A DNA stretch of 64,000 nt from NCBI RefSeq assembly GCF_003955715.1, contig NZ_CP034463.1, forward strand, positions 4,588,001 to 4,652,000, in the 5' to 3' direction. Positions 37,320-46,049 of the stretch are shown here, piece after piece; within the stretch, counting starts at the first letter, position 1; the number at the start of each line of letters is the position of its first letter. The notes beneath the pieces are model-generated. The model saw only the letters and a program-made list of their open reading frames with translations, ran no database searches and was not told the DNA's origin. The translations under genes were made by a program, and so were the position numbers. The stretch comes from Streptomyces aquilus (GTDB lineage Bacteria > Actinomycetota > Actinomycetes > Streptomycetales > Streptomycetaceae).

Positions 37320-37757
37320 ATGTCACACGACCCGTACGCGTCCCCGTACCCGTCCCCGCCGCCGACCCACTCGGCGTACCCCACCTACCCCTGGCAGCCG
37401 CCCCTCGAAGACGAACCGGCGGCAACCCACCGCCGTCCGCGCCGCCCCGCCCTCGGCCACCACAGCGACCTGCGCGTCCTGCGCGGCGCCTACCGCCGGC
37501 AGCGACGCGTCGCGACACTCACCGCGCTCGGCTACTTCACGCTCTTCCTCATCCTGTCCGCGTGCGCGCCGTCCCTCATGACGAGCAACGTCGCCGACGG
37601 ACTGCCCACCGGCCTGCTGCTCGCGCTGCTCCAACTCCCCGTCACCTGGCTGGCGATCACGCTGTACGAGCACACCGCGCGCGTGTACGTCGATCCCGTC
37701 GCCGACCGCATCCGCAGACAAGCCGCCGTCGACGCCAAGCGGGAGGCCAGGTCATGA
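37320..37757 (+). CDS. DUF485 small membrane protein, symporter partner
   Basis: A 145-residue protein. A Pro/Tyr-rich cytoplasmic N-terminus of about 45 residues precedes LRVLRGAYRRQRRVATLTAL, the DUF485 hallmark, and two membrane spans (GYFTLFLILSACAPSLM, LLALLQLPVTWLAITLY). DUF485 proteins are found with acetate/monocarboxylate symporters (the YjcH-ActP and MctB-MctC arrangement) and probably aid their assembly. AAGGAG precedes the ATG by 8-9 nt. The stop overlaps the symporter start by ATGA. Confidence 0.88.
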   Translation: MSHDPYASPYPSPPPTHSAYPTYPWQPPLEDEPAATHRRPRRPALGHHSDLRVLRGAYRRQRRVATLTALGYFTLFLILSACAPSLMTSNVADGLPTGLLLALLQLPVTWLAITLYEHTARVYVDPVADRIRRQAAVDAKREARS

Positions 37758-39364
37758 CCGGATTCAGCGACTCCGCGCAGGCGATGTCCTTGGTGGCGTT
37801 CTCGGCGGTGGCCACGATCACGCTGCTGCTCTGCGTGATGACCGGACCCGACCGCGACGACCTCGACGAGTTCTACACCGGCTACGGCTCCCTCTCCCCC
37901 ATGCGCAACGGCCTCGCCATCGCCGGCGACTACATCTCCGCCGCGACCGTCCTCGGCACCGGCGGGGTGATCGCGCTGTGCGGCTACGACGGGGTCGTCC
38001 TCGCCCTCAGCACCGCCCTGTCGCTGATGCTGCTGATGTTCCTGCTGGCCGAACCCCTGCGCAACGCGGGCCGGTTCACCATGGGCGACGCGCTGGCCCG
38101 CCGGATGCCGGGACGCGCGGTACGCATCGCCGCGAGCGCGGTGACCCTCGCCGCCCTCCTGCCGCTGATGCTGGTCCAACTCGCGGGCACCGGACAGCTG
38201 CTGGCGTTCATCCTCGGCTTCTCCGGCGACTCCCTGAAGACGGGCTGCATCCTCGGTCTGGGCGTGCTGATGATCAGCTACGCGGCGATCGGCGGCATGA
38301 AGGGCACCGCCCTCATCCAGATCCTGAAGATGGTGATGCTGCTGGGTTCCGGCACCGTGGTCGCCGTACTGATCCTCCAGCGCTACGACTGGAATCCCGG
38401 CGCGCTGTTCGACGCGGCCGCCGCGCAGAGCGGCGTCGGACCGGCGTTCCTGCACTCCGGACTCCAGTTCGCGGGCGGGCCCGCGCCCCGCCTCGACATG
38501 ATCGTCTCGCAGCTGACGGTGGTCGTCGGCGGGGCCTGCCTCCCGCACGTCACCATGCGCATGTACACCGCCGACAGCGCCCGCGCGGTCCGCCGCTCGA
38601 TGTCCTGGGCGGTGTCGTCGGTCGTACTGTTCGTGCTCGTCATCACGGTCGTCGGGTTCGGCGCCACAGCTCTGATCGGACGCGCGGTGATCGCCGAGGC
38701 CGACCCGCAGGGCAACACGGCCTATCTGCTGGCCTCCCGGGCCGCCTTCGGCACGGAGGTCTCGACGGCCGAGACGCTGCTCTTCACCACCGTCACCACC
38801 GCGATCTTCCTCACCCTGCTGGCCTCGGTCGCCGGCATGATCCTCGCCTGCGCCAACTCCCTCGCCCACGACGTCTTCGCCGGCCACGCGCGCGAGATGA
38901 CGGCACGCCGCGAGATGACCCTCGCGCGCGTGTCGGCGCTCGCCGTGGGCGTCCCGGCGATCCTGCTGGCCGCCCTCGTCCAGCACCGCAGCCTCCAGCC
39001 GCTGGTAACCCTGTCGTTCTGCCTGGGCGCCTCCGCGATCGCCCCCGCCCTCGTCTACAGCCTCTTCTGGCGCCGCTACACCCGAACGGGCCTGCTCTGC
39101 ACGCTGATCGGCGGCTCCCTGGTGGTCCTGCTGCTGATGCCGGGCACCAACCTCGTCTCCGGCTCACCCGTGTCGGCGTTCCCGGAGCGGGACTTCAACT
39201 GGTTCCCGTTCACCACCACCGGCCTCGTCTCCATCCCGGCCGGCTTCGCCTTCGGCTGGCTGGGCACGGTCGTCTCCGGCCGCCGCGGGGCGGAGGAGCA
39301 GCGACGGCAGTACGAGGCCGTGGAGGGGTGGATTCTGGCGGGGGCGGTGCGGAGGGAGGAGTAG
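37754..39364 (+). CDS. Cation/acetate-type symporter (SSS family, ActP/MctC-like)
   Basis: A 536-residue sodium:solute symporter. The family features are DLDEFYTGYGSLSPMRNGLAIAGDYISAATVLG in outline (signature residues Gly-Asp-Tyr-Ile-Ser-Ala-Ala), 13-14 hydrophobic segments, and HVTMRMYTA in the middle, as in acetate/pyruvate carriers. It should bring short monocarboxylates into the cell. Translation is coupled to the DUF485 gene. The C-terminal residues GWILAGAVRREE and the stop codon are the first unit of a tandem repeat that runs 260 bases beyond the gene. Confidence 0.9.
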   Translation: MTGFSDSAQAMSLVAFSAVATITLLLCVMTGPDRDDLDEFYTGYGSLSPMRNGLAIAGDYISAATVLGTGGVIALCGYDGVVLALSTALSLMLLMFLLAEPLRNAGRFTMGDALARRMPGRAVRIAASAVTLAALLPLMLVQLAGTGQLLAFILGFSGDSLKTGCILGLGVLMISYAAIGGMKGTALIQILKMVMLLGSGTVVAVLILQRYDWNPGALFDAAAAQSGVGPAFLHSGLQFAGGPAPRLDMIVSQLTVVVGGACLPHVTMRMYTADSARAVRRSMSWAVSSVVLFVLVITVVGFGATALIGRAVIAEADPQGNTAYLLASRAAFGTEVSTAETLLFTTVTTAIFLTLLASVAGMILACANSLAHDVFAGHAREMTARREMTLARVSALAVGVPAILLAALVQHRSLQPLVTLSFCLGASAIAPALVYSLFWRRYTRTGLLCTLIGGSLVVLLLMPGTNLVSGSPVSAFPERDFNWFPFTTTGLVSIPAGFAFGWLGTVVSGRRGAEEQRRQYEAVEGWILAGAVRREE

Positions 39365-39625
39365 CGCGCCGGTGGATTCTGGCGGGGGCGGTGCGGAGGG
39401 GGGAGTAGCGCGCCGGTGGATTCTGGCGGGGCGGTACGGAGGGGGGAGTAGCGGGCCCGTGAATTCTGGCCGGGCGCGCGGAGGGAGGAGTAGCAGGCCC
39501 GTGAATTCTGGCCGGGCGCGCGGAGGGAGGAGTAGCAGGCCCGTGAATTCTGGCCGGGCGCGCGGAGGGAGGAGTAGCAGGCCCGTGAATTCTGGCGGGG
39601 CCGTGCGGCGCGGGGAGCGGAGGCC
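39327..39625. repeat. 42-44-bp minisatellite starting inside the symporter gene end
   Basis: Seven head-to-tail copies at about 39327, 39371, 39415, 39458, 39500, 39542 and 39584. Units 1-3 (44, 44 and 43 bp) and units 4-6 (42 bp, identical to each other) form two classes, and unit 7 is decayed. Unit 1 encodes the symporter's last residues and its TAG stop, and most later units also keep GGAGGAGTAG or GGGGAGTAG. This fills most of the 345-base gene-free stretch 39365-39709. Confidence 0.93.
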
Positions 39626-39709
39626 CGGCGGATTCCCACCGGGGTCCTTCTCCGTGGGGTGTCACAGGGCCGGTCGCTGTCTCGCTCAGAGCGGTGAGGG
39701 GCGCCGGGG

Positions 39710-40597
39710 CTACTCCGCCGGTGCCCGGCCCGTCAGCGTCGTCAGGCTGTTGCGTACGAGGTCCATGTGGGCGCGTACGTCGTCCCAGCGCTCCCCGTGC
39801 TCGCGCAGCACCCGCTCCGTCTCGCGCGCGATGCGGTCCTCCCGCAGCCGCGCCTCGGCGAGGATCTCGGCGGCCCGGGCCCGCGCCTCCTCCTGGCGGC
39901 GGCGTGCGGCGGCCTCCGCGTCGGCGAACGCCTGCTTCGCCTCGGACAGCGCGGCCTCCGCGCGGGCGACCTGCTCGGCGTGCAGGGCGTCCAGCGCCGC
40001 GGCGCGCTCGGTCTCCGCGCGCTCGGCCTCGGCCCAGCGCTCGGCGTGTTCCCTGGCCTGTTCGGCGAGCATGCCGGTGGTGCGCTGCCGCACCTCGCGC
40101 AACGCTTCGAGCGCCTCCGTGCGCCCCTCTTTCACTTCGCGCCGGGCGGCGATGCGGATCTCGTCGGCCTCGGCGCGCGCCGCGAGAAGGCGCTGGCGGG
40201 CGCGCTCCTCCGCCTCGGCGTGCATGGCGTCGGCGTGCGCCTGTGCCGCGTCGCGCACGCCGCCCGCGCGCGCCTGCGCCGCCTCCGCGAGGCGCTGCGC
40301 CTCCTGACGCGCGCCGTCACGCACGGCCGCCGCCTCCTCCTGGCCGAGCTGGAAGATCCGGCGCGCTCGCTCCCCGAGCGTCTCGTACGACTGCGGCGCG
40401 AGCCGCGCGACCGTCTCGCGCAGCTCCTCCAGCTCCGCCTCCATCTCCTTGGCGAGGACGGTCAGGCGGGCGGCACGCTCCCAGGAGGCGTCACGGTCCT
40501 GCGAGAGCGCCGCGGCGTACGCGTCGACCTGGTCGGGACGGTAGCCGCGCCCCCGTACGACCACGAAGCCGTGGGACGAGACAGGTGTGCCGCTCAT
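39710..40597 (-). CDS. DivIVA-like coiled-coil protein (often labelled cellulose-binding protein)
   Basis: A 295-residue protein. The N-terminus SSHGFVVVRGRGYRPDQVDA resembles the DivIVA membrane-targeting head (GYxxxQVD), and the rest is almost continuous coiled coil rich in Ala, Glu and Arg (EARARAAEILAEARLREDRI). Streptomyces polar-growth scaffolds Scy and FilP share this style. The historical label of cellulose-binding is not supported by any carbohydrate-binding motif. GAGGGG lies upstream of the ATG at 40597. It may organise the hyphal tip or the cell envelope machinery; this is inference. Confidence 0.8.
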   Translation of the reverse strand: MSGTPVSSHGFVVVRGRGYRPDQVDAYAAALSQDRDASWERAARLTVLAKEMEAELEELRETVARLAPQSYETLGERARRIFQLGQEEAAAVRDGARQEAQRLAEAAQARAGGVRDAAQAHADAMHAEAEERARQRLLAARAEADEIRIAARREVKEGRTEALEALREVRQRTTGMLAEQAREHAERWAEAERAETERAAALDALHAEQVARAEAALSEAKQAFADAEAAARRRQEEARARAAEILAEARLREDRIARETERVLREHGERWDDVRAHMDLVRNSLTTLTGRAPAE

Positions 40598-40698
40598 CCT
40601 GGAACCCCTCTCCATCAAGAAGACGCAAAATGATGATTTCGCGCACATCTTGATGTATCAGGCAGAACAGTGCATAACGCGACACTCCGCACAGAGGT

Positions 40699-40734
40699 CA
40701 CGGCCGTCCCCCGGTAGGCGGAGGTACGGCCGTG
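40699..40734 (-). terminator. Hairpin after the AhpD-like gene
   Basis: CACGGCCGT pairs with ACGGCCGTG, enclosing partly pairing CCCCC and GGAGG runs. It lies about 40 bases after the stop of the AhpD-like gene. Confidence 0.55.
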
Positions 40735-40771
40735 TCCCGTACCGGTGAACGCGGGCCGAAGAGCCCGCAGT

Positions 40772-41233
40772 TCAGCCCCAGGTCGTGCCGGCCGGCTCCT
40801 TGATGGTGGTGTTGATGCGGTTGAACAGGTTCGTCAGCGAGATGACGAGGATCAGCCCGGACAGCTCCTTCTCGTCGAAGTGGTCCGCCACCTCGTCCCA
40901 CAGCTCGTCCGGCACCGACTCGTGCGAACGGTCCGCGAGCCGCGTCATCACCTCGGTCAGTTGCAGCGCGGCCCGCTCGGCGTCGCTGTAGTAGGGCGCC
41001 TCGTGCCACGCGACGACGCTCGCGATGCGCTCCTCGCTCGTCCCCGCCTTCCGCAGGTTGTGGACGTGTCCGTACACACACGCGCCGCACCCGTTGATCT
41101 GACTCGCCCTCAGTCCCACGATCTCCGCGAGTTCCTGCGGCAGCCCACTGTCGTTGACCGCCTGGAAGATCGTGCCGATGCCCTTCAGCGCACCGGGGAG
41201 CACGTACGCGGGATTCGTCATCCGAGCCTTCAT
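40772..41233 (-). CDS. AhpD-like / carboxymuconolactone decarboxylase family peroxidase-type protein
   Basis: A 153-residue protein with the AhpD core: ELAEIVGLRASQINGCGACV, HVHNLRKAG and then helices with NLFNRINTT. The CxxC (CGAC) followed by His is the peroxidatic/resolving thiol motif of alkylhydroperoxidase D-like proteins, so thiol-dependent peroxide reduction is likely. AGGAGG lies 7 nt before the ATG. No AhpC is nearby. Confidence 0.88.
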   Translation of the reverse strand: MKARMTNPAYVLPGALKGIGTIFQAVNDSGLPQELAEIVGLRASQINGCGACVYGHVHNLRKAGTSEERIASVVAWHEAPYYSDAERAALQLTEVMTRLADRSHESVPDELWDEVADHFDEKELSGLILVISLTNLFNRINTTIKEPAGTTWG

Positions 41234-41388
41234 GTCCTGCCTCCTGAGACAAGTGGTGAGCCGCCGCCCACTGCTGTGAGCCGCTTTCACTGCACTGACG
41301 GAGCGGACAGGGAAGGTGTGACAGGACCGCGAGAGAATTTCCCGAGGCGTTCCGGGTGTTCCCGTACGAGGTACTCCGGGACGACGAA

Positions 41389-41423
41389 GAGGCGGGTCCG
41401 GTCGCCGTGACCGGACCCGCCTC
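41389..41423 (-). terminator. Terminator of the toxin-immunity-type operon
   Basis: A perfect 15-bp stem (GAGGCGGGTCCGGTC and its complement) with a 5-base loop lies about 50 bases after the stop of the large SUKH-4 protein gene. Confidence 0.9.
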
Positions 41424-41473
41424 CTGCGCACCCTCTGCGTCGCCTACGCGACAGGTCCTACAGACCTACAGGC

Positions 41474-44400
41474 CTACAGAAGCCCGTCCCACATCTGCTC
41501 GAGCAGCACCGACCACCAGCTCTCCGGCGAACCCAGCGCCGCCGGGTCCAGGGAGGCCAGCTGCGCCTGGAAATCGACGGTCCAACGGCCCGCCTGCTCC
41601 TGGTTCAGCCCGAACCTGAGCCGCCACATCCGCCCCAGCAGCGCCAGGCACCGCTGGAACTCCGGCAGCCCCGTGTTCACGAACTGCGGCGGCACGGGCG
41701 CACCACCGGGCCCCGCCTCCACCGGCACGGCCACGATGTTCGCCGTCCCGTACTGGACACAGATCGCCCGGCCGAAGTCACTGCCCATCACCAGGTACGA
41801 CCCCGCGTCCGCGGCCGGCTGCACCCCGCGCTCCTGCGCCAGCTCCGCCAGCGTCGGCACGGGCCGGCCCGGCTGGGCCTGCGCCCAGAAGAACGGACCC
41901 ATGTCCATCGGCAGCCCCGCCGCGACCAACGAGTGCGCCACCATCGGCGGCACCCCCTGCCGGGACACCGCCGCCTGCTCGAACCGGAAGATCCCCGGCC
42001 CGAACGCCCCCGCCAGCTCCTGCGCCACACCCTCCGGCGGAATCGGCGGCGCCGCCTGCACCGGCGGAATCGGGGCGCGCACCGGACCAGGCCGCGCCGG
42101 CCCGTCCGCCACCTGGTGCAACTCGCCCTGGTGCGCCAGCAACTGCTGCATCCCCTGCTGCCGGCTCGCGTGGTCCGTGCCATACGGCGCGATGCTCGCG
42201 AGCCGCGCCTGCGGCCACTGTTCCCGGATCATCCGCGCGCAGTACGCGCCCGGCAGCTCACACGACTCCAACTCCGTGTGCAGCTCCAGCACCTGGTCCG
42301 GCGGGATGTTCATCGCCCGCAGCTCGTGGAAGATCTGCCACTCCGGGTGCGGCGTACCCGGCGCCGAACGCCGGATCAGCTGCTGCTCCGACCCGTCCTG
42401 CGCGCGGTAGCGCAACACGGCCTGGTAGCCCGGGCCGACGGTCGGCTGCCCCTGCTGCGGGTATCCGTACGCCGGCGCCTGACCGGGCCCGGGCTGCCCC
42501 GGCGGCGGTACGGCACCGGGCGGCATCCCACCAGGGGGCGGCACCGCACCGGGAGGCACCGCGCCGGGCGCCATCAGCTGGGGGGCGCCCGGCGCCATGC
42601 CGGGGGCGCCCGGAACACCGGGTGCGCCGGGCATGCCGGGTGCACCCGGGGCGTGCGGCGGTGGAGGCGCGCCGGGGCCGCCGACCGGCGGCGCGGCCAG
42701 CATGGTCTCCGCCTGGTGAACCGCACCCCGCGCACCCCCGACAGAGCCCTGCGCGCCGGGCGCGCCAGGCATACCCGGGGCGCCAGGAGGCTGCGGTGCG
42801 CCGGGGGTACCCGGGGCACCGGGGGCGTGCGGTACGCCAGGACCGCCAGGCGCGCCCGCGACACCGGGGGCGCCAGGAACTCCCGGAGCGCCCGGCGCGT
42901 GAGGTGCACCCGGGGCGCCCGCAGGAGTCTGCGCGCCCGGCACACCGGGCACGCCAGGGGCGCCCGGCGGCTGCGGCGCGCCCCCGCCCGGGCCCATCTG
43001 CCCCGGGTCGGCCAGCATCGTCGCGGCATGGTGCATGCCGCCCGGAGGCGTACCGCCGGGCGGGTTCGGCGCACCGGGCGGCTGGGGGGCGCCCGGCGGA
43101 GTCGACGCGCCGGGCCCCGCAGGCACACCCTCAGGACCGTCGGGCCCGAGCGCGGACACGAGCTGCGTCGGCACATACCCGCCGGCCGGCGCTCCCGGCG
43201 TACCAGGCGCACCCGGCGCAGGCGGAGGCGTACCGCCCGGCCGCGCGCCCGGCGCCCCCGGGGCACCCGGCGGCGGAGGCGGCGTCGCACCCCCACGCGC
43301 ACGGCGCGGCGGAGGCGCCGCCTTGCTGGTCGCGGCGTCGGCGATGTCCCCGGCGTTCGGCGCGAGCGGCCGCTCGGGCGCCCCCGGACCACCGACCCCG
43401 CCGGCGCCCACAGGAGGCTGAGGCGCCCCCGGCGCACCCCCCGGCCCCTGCGGATAGCCATAAGAAGGAGCACCCGGAACAGGCGGCGGCGTACTGCCCT
43501 GCGGCGCACCCGGCGCGGGCATGGGCGGAGCACCCGGAGGGGGCGTACCCGGCGCTCCCGCACCACCCACGCCCCCCGCACCCTGCGGATACCCGTAGGC
43601 CGCGCCACCCGGCACAGGCGCACCCGGCGCCCCGAGCGCCCCGTGCCCGCCAGGAATCCCCGGCGCCCCCGGCGCACCCGGCCCACCAGGCGCCGGCGCA
43701 CCCACAGACGCACCCGGCGCATTCGGATCGTCGAGCGCCGGTGCGAGCGCCGTCGGCGGAAGCTGGCTGCCGCCCGACATGAGCGCGGTCTTGGCCTCCG
43801 GCGGCGTCGCAGGCGGCGGAGTGTCGTCGTCGGTACCGCTCAGCGGCGGTGCGAACACGGTCGCGGGCAGGGGCACCGACCGGTCGTCGCCCGCATCGGC
43901 GTTGGTGTCGGTCCCGGCCCACGGAGTCGCCCCGGCAGGGACACCAGGCGCCCCCGGCGCACTCGACGCAGCGGGCGCCCCCGGCGCACCACTCACTGAA
44001 GGCGCACCCGCGCCGGCACCGGCGCCTGCGCCTGCACCCACACCGGGCCCCACAGCCCCATTCCCCGACCCGACCGGCACCCCGGCCTGCGTCTCAGGCA
44101 ACGCCGCAGAACCAGCAGAACCAGCAGCCGCAGCCACCCCGCCATCGGAGCCACCCACAGAACCGGCCCCGGAACCACCCGCAGACCCGGCCCCCCGCCG
44201 ATCCGGAATCCCCAACTGATCCGCCGCCTCCTGCAACCACTCCGGCGGCGTCAGAAGGAACGACGTCTGATTGAGATCCACCCGAGCCGCAGGCGCCGAC
44301 GCGGCCGCGGCAGCCGCGTCCTCCGCGGCCCGCCCGTACTCCTCCTCGTACCGGCGAATGACCTCACCCACCGGCAGCGCCGGCCACAACGTGGCCTCCC

Positions 44401-44587
44401 CGCTGTCCCGGGCGAGCACCAACCGCTGCGCGCCGCCGTCCGAACGCGGACCGTCCGCACGGTCCTCCGCCCACACCACGAACCCGAGCTCGAACTCCCG
44501 CACCCGCACCTCGCGATGCTGATACGAGGGAACGTCCCCGTTGATCCACTCTTCCGCGCGCTCCTGCGCCTGCGCGAACGTCACCAT
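41474..44587 (-). CDS. Giant Imm35-like / Pro-Gly-rich / deaminase / SUKH-4 fusion protein
   Basis: A 1037-residue cytosolic-looking protein with no signal or membrane segment. Residues 1-90 (VTFAQAQERAEEWINGDVPS to GEVIRRYEEEYG) resemble the YrhB/Imm35 immunity fold. Residues about 95-120 hold a short segment LNQTSFLLTPPEWLQEAADQ. Residues about 130-715 are collagen-like Gly/Pro/Ala repeats (GAPGAPG style). Residues about 718-800 look like a nucleic-acid deaminase (ELHTELESCELPGAYCARMI: a Glu after His and two zinc-ligand-like Cys), closest in my memory to the XOO_2897-like family. Residues about 840-1037 match SUKH-4 (FRFEQAAVSRQGVPPMVAHS, GIFR, WWSVLLEQMWDGLL). It lies 8 bases after the WHH-SUKH gene in an operon. 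Domain assignments are by eye. Confidence 0.75.
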   Translation of the reverse strand: MVTFAQAQERAEEWINGDVPSYQHREVRVREFELGFVVWAEDRADGPRSDGGAQRLVLARDSGEATLWPALPVGEVIRRYEEEYGRAAEDAAAAAASAPAARVDLNQTSFLLTPPEWLQEAADQLGIPDRRGAGSAGGSGAGSVGGSDGGVAAAAGSAGSAALPETQAGVPVGSGNGAVGPGVGAGAGAGAGAGAPSVSGAPGAPAASSAPGAPGVPAGATPWAGTDTNADAGDDRSVPLPATVFAPPLSGTDDDTPPPATPPEAKTALMSGGSQLPPTALAPALDDPNAPGASVGAPAPGGPGAPGAPGIPGGHGALGAPGAPVPGGAAYGYPQGAGGVGGAGAPGTPPPGAPPMPAPGAPQGSTPPPVPGAPSYGYPQGPGGAPGAPQPPVGAGGVGGPGAPERPLAPNAGDIADAATSKAAPPPRRARGGATPPPPPGAPGAPGARPGGTPPPAPGAPGTPGAPAGGYVPTQLVSALGPDGPEGVPAGPGASTPPGAPQPPGAPNPPGGTPPGGMHHAATMLADPGQMGPGGGAPQPPGAPGVPGVPGAQTPAGAPGAPHAPGAPGVPGAPGVAGAPGGPGVPHAPGAPGTPGAPQPPGAPGMPGAPGAQGSVGGARGAVHQAETMLAAPPVGGPGAPPPPHAPGAPGMPGAPGVPGAPGMAPGAPQLMAPGAVPPGAVPPPGGMPPGAVPPPGQPGPGQAPAYGYPQQGQPTVGPGYQAVLRYRAQDGSEQQLIRRSAPGTPHPEWQIFHELRAMNIPPDQVLELHTELESCELPGAYCARMIREQWPQARLASIAPYGTDHASRQQGMQQLLAHQGELHQVADGPARPGPVRAPIPPVQAAPPIPPEGVAQELAGAFGPGIFRFEQAAVSRQGVPPMVAHSLVAAGLPMDMGPFFWAQAQPGRPVPTLAELAQERGVQPAADAGSYLVMGSDFGRAICVQYGTANIVAVPVEAGPGGAPVPPQFVNTGLPEFQRCLALLGRMWRLRFGLNQEQAGRWTVDFQAQLASLDPAALGSPESWWSVLLEQMWDGLL

Positions 44588-44595
44588 CGGTCAGC

Positions 44596-45675
44596 TCACT
44601 CCCCAGCCCCGGCAACAGCCCCGGCTACAGACCCAGTTCCGGCCCCAGTTCCGGCCCCAGTTCCGGCGCCAGTTCCGGCCCCAGTTCCGGCTCCGGCGCC
44701 GGCCACCGGCACGGACCGCGCGAAACCGCCGTCCACCATCAGGTTCGCCACCGTCTCCAACTCAGGCGGAGAACCCGCCAGTCGGGACAGGAACACATCG
44801 AAGTCATCGCCGCACGGCAGCAACAGCCGCTCCACCCGCTCCGCCGGAGCCAGCGAAGGATCGACGTCGCGGGCGTCGTCGTACGCGCAGAACCAGACCG
44901 AACCGATCCGGTCGCCCTTCACCTTCACGGCCAGCAGCCCGCCCTGCACGAAGCCGACGCCCAGGTAGTCCTTGGTCAGATGGTCACGCAGGCACTTGTT
45001 CACGTACACGAGGTCGTTGACGGCCGCCTCGTCCCGCACCGTGAAGAACGGCTGGTCGACCAGCAGACCCAACTCCGGGTCCAGAGCCGTCCCCACCGGA
45101 GCGCACCCACCCGCCGCCTTCAAGAACGACCGGTACGCACCCGGCAGCCGGTACCCGAGGTCCTCCTCGACCCCCAGCACCTGCGACTCCGACACCGCCG
45201 CACCCGACTTCGGCAACCCGAAGTGCGCGGGCCGCGTCTCCTGCAACGGCCGCGTCCCCCGCTTCCCGTGCTCCACCGCCGCCGTCGCGATCCCGCCGTG
45301 ATGCCGCAGCAACGCCTTCACCTCGACCGGCACCAGCTCAAGACGGCGCGAACCCACCACGTGATGCCACGTCCAGCCGTGCGGCGTCGCGACCGCCGGG
45401 ATCGTGTCCCACAGCTCATGGCCCGTCGCCGCGAGCGCCGCGTTCGCCGACACATAGTCCGTCAACCGCAGCTCGTCGACCCCGAAACCCTCCGGCGGAT
45501 CGGCGATCTCCGCAGCCGCACGGGCATACGCCGAGAAGTCCGGATAGCCGCGCTCGTCCACCCGCACCCCCCTCGGGTGACGGGCAGCCCGGACCGGATC
45601 CGGGAAATGCACGACCTGCCCGGCATAGGCCGCGTTCGGCGGCGCGGCTTGCTGCCCGAGCCGACCTGTCGTCAT
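44596..45675 (-). CDS. WHH-type nuclease domain fused to SMI1/KNR4 (SUKH-1) domain
   Basis: A 359-residue protein. The N-terminal half ends in GWTWHHVVGSRRLELVPVEV and LRHHGGIATA (about residues 95-130), the signature of the HNH/EndoVII nuclease class with conserved Trp-His-His used as a toxin domain. Residues about 155-320 match SMI1/KNR4: VEEDLGYRLPGAYRSFLKAA, GGCAPV, DQPFFTVRDEAAVNDLVYVN, IGSVWFCAYDDARD. The last 35 residues are a GAGT-type repeat from 12-bp DNA units. There is no secretion signal, so a toxin-like domain and an immunity-like domain share one chain. AGGGGG lies 8 nt before the ATG at 45675. It is first in the leftward operon, divergent from the YwqJ-like gene. Confidence 0.75.
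   Translation of the reverse strand: MTTGRLGQQAAPPNAAYAGQVVHFPDPVRAARHPRGVRVDERGYPDFSAYARAAAEIADPPEGFGVDELRLTDYVSANAALAATGHELWDTIPAVATPHGWTWHHVVGSRRLELVPVEVKALLRHHGGIATAAVEHGKRGTRPLQETRPAHFGLPKSGAAVSESQVLGVEEDLGYRLPGAYRSFLKAAGGCAPVGTALDPELGLLVDQPFFTVRDEAAVNDLVYVNKCLRDHLTKDYLGVGFVQGGLLAVKVKGDRIGSVWFCAYDDARDVDPSLAPAERVERLLLPCGDDFDVFLSRLAGSPPELETVANLMVDGGFARSVPVAGAGAGTGAGTGAGTGAGTGAGTGSVAGAVAGAGE
44630..44695 (-). repeat. 12-bp tandem repeat at the end of the WHH-SUKH gene
   Basis: About five near-perfect ccagttccggcc-type units encode the Gly-Ala-Gly-Thr tail of the protein just before its stop codon. Confidence 0.85.
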
Positions 45676-45798
45676 GGCGGTTGCCCCCTGCGGCACTCTG
45701 TACGACCCGCGGCGACCGGCCCCGGCCCCGGTCCACCCGGCTCCGACCCGCCACCCCAGCCCGTATTCGACTTCTCCGACGTTCTCCAGCGTGTTGAC

Positions 45799-45854
45799 CG
45801 CATACACGCAGTCGCATACACGCGGTCGCATACATGCGGTCGCATACATGCGGG
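45799..45854. promoter_or_regulatory. Four tandem 14-bp palindromic repeats in the divergent spacer
   Basis: Units start at 45799, 45813, 45827 and 45841. The best copies contain CGCATACATGCG, itself a dyad (CGCAT, 2-base centre, ATGCG), and the first two have CACGC in the right arm. The 14-bp period places the sites about 1.3 helical turns apart. This is a likely operator array between the WHH-SUKH and YwqJ-like genes. The rest of the 374-base stretch 45676-46049 has no gene. Confidence 0.7.
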
Positions 45855-46049
45855 TGCCGACAGCCTATGCGGTACGACGACACCGGTCACCGGGCACCGG
45901 TCAGCGGCCCTCCGCTTCCGTGACCAGCCGTCACCCCGCCGTGACAGCCCGCCCAAACCCGGGCGTGTCGCACCGCCCCAGCTTCCGCACCAGCCACGGC
46001 ATTTGGCACTCTGTGTGATCCGGGGGGATGCTCGGAGGGGATGATGATC

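Noticed and set aside
39327..39625. CRISPR array
   Set aside because: Units are directly contiguous with no spacers, contain the symporter's coding end, and no cas genes are present.
41933..43999. Long Arg-rich frames across the Gly/Pro-rich part of the SUKH-4 protein
   Set aside because: They arise from the repetitive GC-rich linker DNA and have no start context or motifs.
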